Source: Incurvaria masculella (Eukaryota > Arthropoda > Insecta > Lepidoptera > Incurvariidae). Taken from it: DNA of 64,000 nt. The notes beneath the pieces are model-generated. The model saw only the letters and a program-made list of their open reading frames with translations, had not been told where the DNA came from and searched no databases. The position numbers and the translations under genes were made by a program. The DNA lies in assembly GCA_946894095.1 (NCBI GenBank), contig OX335646.2:19710077-19774076 (forward strand), given 5' to 3'. Every line of letters begins with the position of its first letter. The stretch's first letter is position 1. Of this stretch, positions 1 through 9,818 are shown piece after piece.

Positions 1-947
1 CGTACGCCAGACTCTCAGTCGGACTGAGCTCATGAACTTTCGATTGTTACCTTTTGTTTCAGGTGCTACTTCAAGTTGTTTTTGAAGGATCTCAGGTTAT
101 AATTTGGAGACAATTCCTCGACGGTGCAATCTACAGTTTGCCGACCATATGGATAAAGGGCCTACGGGATCGGTTGGTTAACTGGTTACTGCGCGTTGAG
201 CAATGGTATAAAGGGGGCAGAGCAATAACGTTATGCAGCTGTACTGAAACCTTTTCATAAAGTAATCACTGAGAAAAACCATATTTTAATTATCTACCTA
301 CTTAATAAAGTTTCAGGATTTTCTAGCAACATTACATACTTACAACAGAGCAGATAACTTTTTGTAACAGATGCTGCTGAAATTGGCTTAATTGGTTGAG
401 CGACGAATAATTATTTCAATGAGCGTGATATCATATTCTCCTCGCTACCTACATGTATACATGGATTCTTATCGGAGGTCCAGAGTTCGGGACACATCAT
501 ATCATGCATGGGTACAACTGCGTAGCACGTAGTGGGTTTTAAAAGCACCCCACTGGGCCTCCATATCACATTAAAAAAACTCATGATGTGTCATTGAGAT
601 ATCGAGACCCCCGTAGACAAATACAACGGGTTTTTTTCTCGTTGGACAAATACTGCAATATTTTTGTAAAAGATATTCGTGCGGCCGTGTAGGTCGGAAA
701 GAAGTAGAATTTTATCTTTTTTCCCTAGGGTGAACGAGGTATTCACGTCTCTGGCAGTTTGGCGCATCAGTGCGGGGAGACCTGGAAGAGAAGGGGCTCC
801 CGTAAATAGAATCCTACGGGACGGCTGTGGGTGTGCCGAAACATTGGTGCGGTCTCGAAACTAAATAGACAATTTGTCCATAACAAATGTCATAGAGCCG
901 TTGTTTCTTTATTGTTAAAATATGATTAAATTTTAAAATAATGGGTC
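1..947. other. No recognised feature
   Basis: AT-rich. A 68-codon frame at 54-260 has a TTTTGTTTCAG acceptor-like sequence before it but no family resemblance. Confidence 0.3.
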
Positions 948-1368
948 CTCACATAAGAGGTGCCCAGGACGTGAAAGTTCTATAGCGTGGGCTTTAGAAC
1001 TTTTACGGGGGCTGTCAAAACCATGCCGACCGGTCAGATGCTTCTTCCCAACATGTTTGAAAGACCATTCCATCCATTCCATAGTTTAGTGACACTAAGG
1101 ATGAAGTATTTAGTTCTTATTTTGAGAATGTCGACGGTAAATGCGTGCATTCCCTGTCTGTTCTGCGTTGAGCGATAATAGAAAGGGGACGAAGGGACTG
1201 CGTTTTCAGCTCCAACGAGCATTCTGCATGGTAGAGACGACAGAACACAGAGAGAGACCTTCGAATTGGATGGTCTTTAAATTCAGGAATACCTGGGAGT
1301 CGTTGACGAGACGCACGGCACGACGCTGTATCGGATCCACGGAGCCAATTAGGTACTTAGATTCTTAG
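948..1368 (-). pseudogene. Jockey-like LINE reverse transcriptase 3' fragment
   Basis: Minus strand: FYYRSTQNRQGMHAFTVDIL then RTKYFILSVTKLWNGWNGL. It resembles the C-terminal part of jockey-clade reverse transcriptases in insects (HHRTxRxR, then a FLPRTxKLWNxLP-type motif). Stops and shifts are present. Similar fragments lie at 37850-38300 and 55240-55500. Confidence 0.55.
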
Positions 1369-1669
1369 CTTAAAGTCCTATTTTTAAAAGTGACTCGGTG
1401 CGTGTTTTATTGCATATATTGGTGACTTTTATAGTTGACCTCCATAAAACCGTTGTCTGGTCTGTGATAAAACCGATAGGATAACCTCTCGTTTGTGCGC
1501 GCATGTATAGTATAGCAACGTCGCACGCCGATAAGCAATAGCTACGCGTGTACAGGTGCCGTATCTTATTGTTATTAATTGTATGTAACACAAACGCCAC
1601 AATGTTGGCACTGAGACTGAATTGACTGGAGCTGACAACGGGTGTGCAAAATATAGGGAACAGCCAAAA

Positions 1670-2040
1670 TATATTGAGTTTACCGAGCGAAACGTCTCCG
1701 TGTCAGCTTGGGCCGAATGTCGGAATATTATTCTCTACAGGTCGCATTTCTCATCCGATTCTCGTGAAATTTTGTGAAGGTTCGATAATTATATGGATTT
1801 TTTTGCATAATTTGTTTTTGGATTTTGGATGATATTTTGGTACTATGCATCGTATTTTGACGTTAGCATTTTGAAAAAAAATAGGAAAATGTCACAAAAT
1901 TTTTGTTTCGTGACAATACCTAAACAGAACGATGCAATAAAAATAACATGATTTTGTTTTAAGCTGCAAAGACAGAATCAGCTCAGGTCTACAGCTCAGA
2001 GAGCCATTAGTATAACTTTTTGCTTAGCGCCTTGTGCTTT
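1670..2040 (+). repeat. Dispersed repeat A, copy 1
   Basis: ACCGAGCGAAACGTCTCCGT, CTCTACAGGTCGCATTTCTC, CCGATTCTCGTGAAATTTTG and GGTTCGATAATTATATGGAT, later GGTCTACAGCTCAGAGAG. Also at 46780-46905 and 61165-61400. Class unknown. Confidence 0.6.
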
Positions 2041-2361
2041 ATATTGAATTGAGTTCATACCGTTAGATCCAAAATAATAAAATTCGGTAATGTATACAGT
2101 CTGAATATTACGATAGTCTTATCTTGAATAATGCCTCTTATTTCAGAGCACCGGCCTATTGCTCTTTCCAATGTGTTCAACTAGAAAATAACCTCGGCCG
2201 GAGGTTTTTCTCGTTGATTGTGTTGTCTGCCTTTCAGTTGTTTGCCATCCCTTCTATGCCCTTTTGGGAGGTTTGGCTCCAATCTTTATCCAATGCCATT
2301 TTTGCGGATTTATCTTATTCAATGTGACTGTTACCTTTTATAATAACTGTCGCTTTTTATT

Positions 2362-2668
2362 AGGGTTCCGTACCCAAAGGGTGAAAACGGAACCCTATTA
2401 CTAAGCCTCCGCTGTCCGTCCGTCCGTCCGTCCGTCCGTCCGTCCGTCCGTCTGTCACAGGGCTGTATCTCATGAACCGTAATAGGTAGGCAGCTGAAAT
2501 TTTCACAGAATTTGTATATATTTTGCCGCTATAACAACAAATAGGTAAATTAAAAAAAATATAAATATTTAAGGGGTCCCATACATAAAACGTGATTTTT
2601 TTGTGTTAAATCTTGTACGATGGTACGGAACCCTTTGTGTGCGAGTCCGACTCGCACTTGGCCGGTTT
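2362..2668 (+). repeat. (CCGT)n-containing 0.3 kb dispersed repeat, copy 1 (full)
   Basis: Starts TAGGGTTCCGTACCCAAAGG, then a (CCGT)n microsatellite, CACAGGGCTGTATCTCATGA, TTTGCCGCTATAACAAC, and ends with the hairpin GCGAGTCCGACTCGC and CTTGGCCGGTTT. The sequence near the 3' end (GGTACGGAACCC) is the reverse complement of the start. A non-autonomous element common in Lepidoptera; class unresolved. The shared description applies to the other copies. Confidence 0.8.
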
Positions 2669-3193
2669 CTATAATACACAGCATACTACTAACATACTTT
2701 TACAACTTTGCTATCTGTTTCATAATTTCTTTTAGGGTCCATTACATGTCAAAGTACTGAAGATCCAAAATATCCACATTTAAATATAGGTATTTTTTCA
2801 CTGGAAAGAATGAGTTCTCCGAGGTACGTAATCGCGCAAATAGATCGCGCTAAATGACGTAAATTGCATGATCACTTTGACAATGTCAAAAATCTATTTC
2901 GGGTGTGGAAGTGTGCAAAATAAGTGTGATGCTTGTATCTTTGTTTAAGTAGCTTTTGGTCCAGTGTCGCTAACATAACCTTTATACTTCTCTATGAACT
3001 ATAAGGCTTTTAATTCATTAACAACTACATAAAATTTAGCATTTTTGTATTAATATTTTACAAAATAAACTTATTTTTGTCATAAACATAGAAATATCTT
3101 ACGCTAATACATTATCACATGAATGTTACACAAACGCACAATATAGTCCATTCTATCAGCGCGACTACAAAGCCCGCGACGGTGGCACTGCCG
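2669..3193. other. No recognised feature; possible 3' UTR of the minus-strand membrane frame
   Basis: AT-rich. No clear AATAAA on the minus strand close to the stop. Confidence 0.3.
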
Positions 3194-3391
3194 TCATATA
3201 TATTCGAAGGGGATGTGACAGAGCCGGCGGACCATCAGCAGCGGGAGCTGCGGGAGGCACACCACGAAGAAGATGGCGAATGGGCTGAACAGCAGGCACG
3301 AGGCGAGCCACGCGAGCACCAGCCACGCCGGCGACAGGAGCGCCTGCTCCAACATCCTATCAACCACACCTCTCCACGTTATATCTAACCG
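3194..3391 (-). CDS. Small membrane-protein frame; possible last exon of the 15.2 kb minus-strand gene
   Basis: A GC-rich open frame on the minus strand with stop TGA at 3196-3194. It reads RLDITWRGVVDRMLEQALLS then a hydrophobic segment (PAWLVLAWLASCLLFSPFAI, FFVVCLPQLPLL) and ends MVRRLCHIPFEYI. An internal ATG at 3355 would give a 53-residue single-pass protein. Acceptors in phase 2 at 3374 or 3357 would fuse it to the 14.6 kb exon, but both lack a polypyrimidine tract. The strongest acceptor (TTTTTTTCATTTTCAG, ending 3580) lies further upstream and would put this frame behind an early stop. The coding nature is likely; the gene structure is not settled, and I do not recognise the family. 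Confidence 0.5.
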   Translation of the reverse strand, partial: RLDITWRGVVDRMLEQALLSPAWLVLAWLASCLLFSPFAIFFVVCLPQLPLLMVRRLCHIPFEYI

Positions 3392-4166
3392 CTAGAACTC
3401 ATTGCGACCCGACACCTACACTGTCAGTACTAAAGCTATACACTCAAATTAACAGAAAGAGTGTGGAGTAATTAAAGAAGACGCGTGGTCCAGGGATTTC
3501 TTCTTCGGAGGGTCAGCAGAAAAGCCGGTAGTCGTGTTGGTTGATCGCTCGCAAAGAACGATCCTACGAACGCCACCTGAAAATGAAAAAAACGGCAAAT
3601 TGTAACAATGTTTTTCTTCTATACACTTGCTTTCTTTACTGGGTGTACAGGAGATAATTTTGATAATAATGTTGACTAGAAAAAGCCAATTTCGATAATT
3701 AAATTAATTATTTCGGGTACCTTTCCTCTATGTTTCTGTAAGCACACTTCAATGCACTCGTTTATAAATTTGAAGAATTAAAAACTGTTTTACAGCTAAT
3801 AATTATATTCTAACACATGATTAATTGCTGTACAAGATGTAATAAAAAAAACCAACATTTAATCGAATTGTGTCGTTGGGTTGAAGGACGCTCAGAGATC
3901 ACGACATGACTTATGCTTCCGCATAGCTTTGATTATTTGGCAAGCACTTCTCGATCTTAAAATAAAATGTGCGCAAGTCATCTTAATATTGGCAAAGATA
4001 AAATATTGGTGCGGTGTAAGTTCATAACCAATCTAAACTATTAACCCAAATAAAATCATTTTGGGGGGTAATATTATTTCATTTGGGTTCATTGTTTAGA
4101 ATGGTGGGTAAGTAGTGATCATAAACTTCCACCGCTTAGTACTAGAACAGTTAATTTACAGCTTTT
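3392..4166. other. Mostly unassigned; holds a strong minus-strand acceptor
   Basis: TTTTTTTCATTTTCAG on minus, exon side starting at 3579. The sequence after it is open in two frames for 35 to 40 codons but is not recognisable. Confidence 0.35.
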
Positions 4167-4441
4167 TAGGGTTCCATATCCAAGTGGCAAAAAATTTCAC
4201 CCATGTAATAATTGTGTATTGTCTGTCCGTCAGACCGTCCGTCCATTTATTAAAAAAACCGGCCAAGTTCGAGTCAGACTTACACACGAAGGGTTCCGTA
4301 CCATGGTACAAGATTTAACACAAAAAAATAACTTTGTTTTGTATAGGTCCCCCCTTTAATTTTCATCATTTTTTATTTTAACTATTTGCTGTTGTAGCGG
4401 CAAAATAAATACACACTCTGTGAAATTTTCAGCTGCCTACA
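4167..4441. repeat. (CCGT)n repeat, two truncated copies head to head
   Basis: 4167-4247 is the 5' part on plus; 4252-4441 is the 3' part on minus, starting AAAAAACCGGCCAAG. The right piece ends inside the body at CAGCTGCCTAC. Confidence 0.7.
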
Positions 4442-4649
4442 GTTGCAGTGGAATTAAGAAAAATCATTGGAGCGGCATAACACACATGTAACTGAGGCAT
4501 TAAAATTATCCTGTCCATAGAAGCGGGTATTTTATAGTTACATAGATTTTTCAAAAAATATATCCAATATTCGAGCTGACTGTTTTGGTCAATAGTTGAT
4601 TAGATATGCGCTTTTGAGTTCTAATGTGTCCTCCCCACACCAGAAGTCA

Positions 4650-4708
4650 TCTCAGTTTGGTAATAGATTATTAGTGCTTCCCGTGCGAAGCCGGGGGCGG
4701 TCGCTAGT
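4650..4708 (+). mobile_element. Helitron-like 3' end, copy 2
   Basis: TTCCCGTGCGAAGCCGGGGG then CGGTCGCTAGT ending at 4708. Same hairpin-CTAGT layout. Confidence 0.45.
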
Positions 4709-5090
4709 TACATATACATTGTACAGAACTGTTGCAGCGTACGCCATCTACCGGTTGCGGCCACTCCCTGGCAAGTCAGTGTTCTTTAATTGTCTTAAAG
4801 CCGAGAATGACATTATTGTATTTTTAGTTTCGGTTACAATTTCTCATCAAGAAGGCTCGCTCGAAATGCACCCACGCGACTCAAGCGAGCTCCGTATGTG
4901 GGATTATTGTGAACCATTAAATAATGTTTGTAATCTGCAGCCTCCACAATTAGACCAGCTCAATAGGCTCAATGATATCACAATATAATATTTTCATCCG
5001 AACTACAAGTAAATTCAAGTTTTCTGCCTACTCTGAAGATTTGAACTGCTTTAAAATAGGATTGGATATTTGTTGCAACGGATCTCCGTA

Positions 5091-5395
5091 TTTGCAGCAG
5101 ACAGAATATATGTAGGGCACATTTTTAATTCTTCTTGAACATCCCTATAAATGTTATATATGCAAAACTGAGTTTGCAGCAGACAGAAAATATGTAGGGC
5201 ATATACGAATTTTATTTATTACGAAAGTGTTTTTGAGGCAGAAATAAAATTAATTAGAGCACATTTGAATCCTACTTGAATAACCCTACTAATATTATAA
5301 TTTAGAACTTAAGTTGGAAGCAGACATGGAATCACATTTAAATTCTTTTTGTATTTCCCTTCGCTGCTAATATTTATTGGAAAAGTGTGTTTGTT
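5091..5395 (+). repeat. Imperfect tandem repeat, about 82 bp unit, four units
   Basis: Units begin TTTGCAGCAGACAGAATATA (5091), TTTGCAGCAGACAGAAAATA (5173), TTTTTGAGGCAGAAATAAAA (about 5230) and TTGGAAGCAGACATGG (about 5313). Each has a G(T)AGGGCACATTT-like and a CCCTACTAATATTATA-like block. Confidence 0.55.
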
Positions 5396-6811
5396 GGTTT
5401 GTCTTTTATATTAATTAGCAACGGAGAAATTAATCGACATGGTTTTTTGACTTGAGATATTTAGTTTATGGGCACGACATGACAGTGACGTTTTATCCCG
5501 AAAAAACGATTGCATATATGTTATTATCAAAATGTAATTGTCCCGAGTGAAGCTGAGTACTGTATATATAAAACAACATTTAGCACCTCTTATCATATAT
5601 GTAAGATAGAAAGTGACTTAGTTGACCTTGGTGCCGATATCGCATCGCATATGTCAAACCGGTTAGGATTTAAATGTCAGTTTGCCTAACCCATTGGAAT
5701 AAAAGAGAAAGAGATAGTACGTGGGGAAGGACAAAAAACTTTGAAGGTGAACTGTTTGCAATTGTGTATCGCAGTGCATAATAAACTCATTCAGAAATGC
5801 ATCCGTATCAGAAGAAAACATATTTGCTAGATGGATGTGCAGAACCATCGAATGATTTGTCTGGCCAGTGTTTAAGAATTCTGCTTTTATTTTACATTTA
5901 CAGATTTCGGTAAGTGATACTCTTTCAGACGTAAGGACAGGTATTTTATGAATCTTATCCAAATTTATTAGATTATTAAAACTGTCAGTACATACCTTTA
6001 AGTTGATACCTGAGACAATAATTTGATGCAAAGGGCAAAATAAATATTTTAACCAGAATATTAGACCTTTACTGGAAGTGCTAATTGTCTTGCATTTTGT
6101 TTACAGAATAAGAACATTTTTCCAAAGTTTTGCAGGCACCTGCCAAGTCACCGACTTGTTAACCGAGGTAAAGTTCTCGTGTTTGCTAATATTCTGACCA
6201 TGAAAACATATAATATGTTTAGATAAAAATGAGTGGTATGTGTATTTTTATCAGCAGAAAAATCTAATTTGAATAGTTCCAAATTGTAATTTTTCAAATT
6301 TCAAATTCAAGTGCTGTATCAGTGGGAAATAGGTTTGTTACAACCATTGAAAGCAAACAAAATATATCTGATATTTAACATCTATCTACCTACGTATCAT
6401 AACAGGTATCTACCTACGTATCATACGTAATTGTACCGTAATTGAATCCTAAAAATGGTAAAATTTATCATAGTGATAATTTTATGTAGCACACCATCTC
6501 CATGTTTCAAAACATTATCATGTAAGATTACTATGGAACTGTCATTGAATCCTTGCGCCAACCGGATTTATCTAGTTCCTTTATCAGGTGTAGACGTACA
6601 CAAAAGATGAATGTAAATTAGTGTAAGTAATCTGGACAGTAAAACAAAAACTACATATTTACTACACACGTAAGATATGTAGCTACTTCAGCTATGAATA
6701 CAGTAGATTAGCTTCTGTGCTGTATGTACTCGGCTAGTTATAATAGATTGATACATAGTGGTTGCACTTAGATAAGAAGGCTAACCGATACCACTAATAC
6801 ACGTACTCACA
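5396..6811. other. Unassigned AT-rich DNA with one 122-codon frame
   Basis: The minus frame 6031-5663 (MHQIIVSGINLKVC start) shows no known domain. It may be a retroelement remnant; no support for a gene. Confidence 0.3.
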
Positions 6812-7147
6812 TCGTCCCATAACACTACATTACTAAAGAAATTAGGTGCCATGCCAGGACATTTCCTTCATAAGTAGCTACATCGAACTGGATGGAAAAC
6901 ACGGACGATCAACATAGTCGCTTCCATCATCTACCAACCTATTTTAGCCAATGAGATGCTACCAACTCGGACGTGATAAATCCTGTAACCCAGTAGGGAG
7001 AGTATCTATAGTTTTACATGGATTCCAAACCACTTCCTCATTTCGATTTCGGATGAGAAATAAAGAGGTGCATAGGTACCCTGGGTTTTGAACCTGCCGT
7101 CTCCAACACAACAAAGCACAGTCGTTGACCAATAGGCTACGGGCCAT
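6812..7147 (-). mobile_element. tRNA-headed SINE, diverged
   Basis: TTAGGTGCCATGCCAGGACA, CTGGATGGAAAACACGGACG, AGTTTTACATGGATTCC and TTTTGAACCTGCCGTC, ending AATAGGCTACGGGCC. Confidence 0.6.
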
Positions 7148-7489
7148 ATATCACGAGGTTAATACGCACGTATCTCACCAAGTCATACCGATACGTTAAG
7201 ATTCCAGCGGGTCACCAACTCTTTAACTGGGTCATGCAACTTCACAACCTGTATTCATGGACACAATTCGAATGTTCGCACTATGGAAGCAAGTCGATAG
7301 ATACATCGCCTTAATCGAGTTCTTCCAGTGTCGCTAAACACTTGACTTGAGGTAAACTGACGAAAATAAACATAGAACCGACAAAATTCCGCGGCGGACT
7401 GGCGCCGAAGCCTCACCGCAGCCGGCGCACAGAGTGGTAGCGCACTATGTCTCAACATAACGGGGTAGTCGATAGACGGCGAGTCTCTC

Positions 7490-7592
7490 GCTTTACCTTA
7501 CGATCTCCAGGCGGGGACAAGAGAGACGGAGGTAAGGCCGCCTAGCCTCAGCAGCAGACGTAGCAGTGACCGGTTGGCCTTCTTATAAAATT
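7490..7592 (-). promoter_or_regulatory. Candidate minus-strand TATA promoter and 5' exon
   Basis: Minus strand: TTTTATAAG at 7590-7582, then a CpG-rich stretch. A near-consensus splice donor follows, TAAG then GTAAAG, with the exon edge at 7497. The sequence at 7380-7560 is GC-rich in an otherwise AT-rich 9 kb. Spliced to the strong acceptor ending at 3580, it could form the 5' UTR of the small membrane-protein frame at 3355-3194. This is inference only. Confidence 0.3.
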
Positions 7593-8012
7593 GCTAGCGA
7601 GTGTGATGTAATGATTTGTTAATTTGTGTGCTAGTTCTTGTACCACACACATCTAAAGTCAAAGCCAACGGCTGGCTGAGCTCTACCAAACAAAGGAATG
7701 TAAATAGGTAGGTACCTACTCTAGATTTTTTTATAATTTGTCCTTAAGAAACTTCTATTCTTTCTCTTCCTTTTATTTGGGGCGTATGTACGGAGGTCGA
7801 CGAGGCGTAGACGTAGCACTAACATAATACGAGTAATGATGGTTGCAACCGATACTACATTATTGGTAAATTGATAAAGTACTGCCATTGAAATTACCGA
7901 TTTCATGGAAAGATATTTTAGACGGTTTTGAAGGTATACAAATTACAATTTCGTGAAATTGTAATATGATAGAGTAAGGAAATTTTACAATAATTTGAAA
8001 TAATAAATAGAA

Positions 8013-8790
8013 TAGCTTGGTTTTCACCTAGTGGTAATTAATCTTCATCGACACTTAAATGGCCTTTATTACGATAGTATTGATTATCTTGTATTGGTAT
8101 TTATTGCAAGATGGAAAGTCTATGCTTATGTGCCGATTTAGGTAATCAGCGCATGGTGAGAGACCAATAGCCTGGTTTTCACCAAGTACTGATTTATTTA
8201 AATCAACACTTAAAGGGCCTTTTTATTAAATTGGGCGAAAAGGCCATTTAGGGCCTTTTTCGCACAGTGTGTATTTATTTTTACACAGTGTGTATTTATT
8301 TTGCCGCTATAATAACAAATAGGAAACATTTAAAAATAATAAGAATTAAAGGGGGTCTCCATACAATAAATGTGATTTTTTTTGTGTTAAATCTTGTTCG
8401 ATAGTACGGAACCCTTCGTCTGATTCGCACTTGGTCGGTTTTTTCACCTACTTCTGATTAGCTTAATCACCACATATTAAGGATCTTACTTAACAGCTTG
8501 CAATAAATACCAGTACAAGATAATCAGGCCCTTTAAGTGTAGATTAAAATAAGTCAGCACTTTGTGAAAACCAGGCTTAGGCCCTTTTTCACCTATTGCT
8601 GATTAGCTTAATCGCTATATATCAAGACTAAACCTGGTTTTCACTAAGTGCTGATTTATTTTAATTGACACTTAAAGGGCCTTTATTACTAAAGTGCTGA
8701 TATCATGTGCTGGTATTGATTGCAAGATACTAAGAAATGCTCTTAATATGAGGCGACTAAGCTAATCAGCAGTTGGTGAAAAGACCCTTA
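8013..8790. mobile_element. Cluster of related 0.15 kb MITEs in both orientations
   Basis: Copies at 8013-8165 (+), 8168-8235 (+, left half), 8447-8580 (-), 8581-8630 (fragment) and 8630-8790 (+). The full unit starts CCTGGTTTTCACTAAGTGCT GATT, has ACACTTAAAGGGCCTTTATT, and ends CTAATCAGCAGTTGGTGAAA AGACCC, so the ends are inverted repeats (TTTTCAC..A.TGCTGATT). A (CCGT)n-repeat piece sits between two of them. Confidence 0.75.
8277..8448 (+). repeat. (CCGT)n repeat, 5'-truncated copy inside the MITE cluster
   Basis: Only the 3' half remains (TTTGCCGCTATAATAAC to CTTGGTCGGTTTT). It lies between MITE pieces of the 8.0-8.8 kb cluster. Confidence 0.7.
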
Positions 8791-8930
8791 GACTTCTAAG
8801 AAGATATTATAAAATGGGACTACATAAAACGTATAACATAAGCTAAACATATACATTTCATTACACTTGCTTCTGTTTACTTCTAATTAATAAAAATATA
8901 TATTAAAAAATATGAATTAAACGTTCAGAG

Positions 8931-9130
8931 CATTTCATTCCTGCCTGCAATCATCAAAATATTGTCTTTCTCAAGCCATGTAATATTTGAAGCCCGGTCT
9001 CCGCTCTTTTATTGATCAGCGGTTTTCACACTGTGCTCTTGTCTATATTCCGTCTTCAATCCTAATTATGTGTCCTGCCCATTTCGCTGAATGAAAATTG
9101 CAATTCTTAATTTTGGTCTTTAGTCTGATG
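8931..9130 (-). pseudogene. RTE-like LINE C-terminal fragment
   Basis: Minus strand: a translation with NGQDT, LKTEYRQEHSVKTADQ, KSGDRASNITWLEKDNILM and IAGRN. The pattern resembles the C-terminal GHxxRxxDxRW...RSxGRPxTRWxDDIxxIAG of RTE-type LINE proteins. Two stops interrupt it. Confidence 0.42.
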
Positions 9131-9205
9131 GAGGAGTTCCCAATTTTTTCAAAAAAATCTAATTTCTAGGAGACATTTTTATACCGCATGCTGGCATATT
9201 AGTAT

Positions 9206-9818
9206 TAGGGTTCCGTACCCAAAGGGCGCCAACGGAACCCTATTACTAAGCCTCCGCTGTCCGTTCATCTATCCGTCCGTCCGTCCGTCCGTCCGTCCAT
9301 CCGTCTTTCACATGGCTGTATCTTATGAACCATAATAGGTAGGCAGCCGACATTTTCACGAAGTGTATATCTATTTTGCCGCTATAACAACAAATAAAAA
9401 AATTATAAAAATTAAAGGGGTTTACAAAAACGTTATTTTTTGTGTTAAATCTTGTACGATGATACGGAATCCTTCATGTCCGAGTCCAACTCGCACTTGG
9501 CCGGTTTTTTTAGGGTTCCGTACGCAAAGGGTGAAAACGGAACCCTATTACTAAGCCTCCGCTGTCAGTCCGTCCGTCCGTCCGTCCGTCCGTCCGTCTG
9601 TCCGTCTGTCCGTCTGTCACAGGGCTGTATCTCAGTAACCGTAACAGGTAGACAGAGTGTGTATTTATTTTGCCGCTATAACAACAAAAAGGTAAGATTA
9701 AAAAATAATTAAAATTAAAGGGGGCTCCCATACAAAAAACGTGATTTTTTTGTTTTATTTTTTACGGTGGTACGGAACCCTTCGTGTGCGAGTCCGACTC
9801 GCACTTGGCCGGTTTTTA
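9206..9818 (+). repeat. (CCGT)n repeat, two full copies in direct tandem
   Basis: 9206-9510 and 9511-9818, both full length and same strand, with the 3' T-run of the first joined directly to TAGGGTTCCG of the second. The copies differ in microsatellite length and at scattered bases. Confidence 0.82.

Noticed and set aside
2421..2452. (CCGT)n tract considered as a possible CRISPR-like or regulatory array
   Set aside because: A plain 4-base microsatellite inside a dispersed repeat, present in every copy.
3119..3388. 89-codon plus-strand frame rich in Glu, Arg and His
   Set aside because: It is the antisense of the hydrophobic minus-strand frame (3391-3194); the minus strand has the membrane segment and a sensible codon pattern.
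4596..4988. 130-codon plus-strand frame
   Set aside because: It runs through a Helitron-like terminus and has no recognisable domain; probably chance.
5663..6031. 122-codon minus-strand frame considered as a retroviral-type protease
   Set aside because: No active-site DTG/DSG motif and no flanking polymerase; left unassigned.
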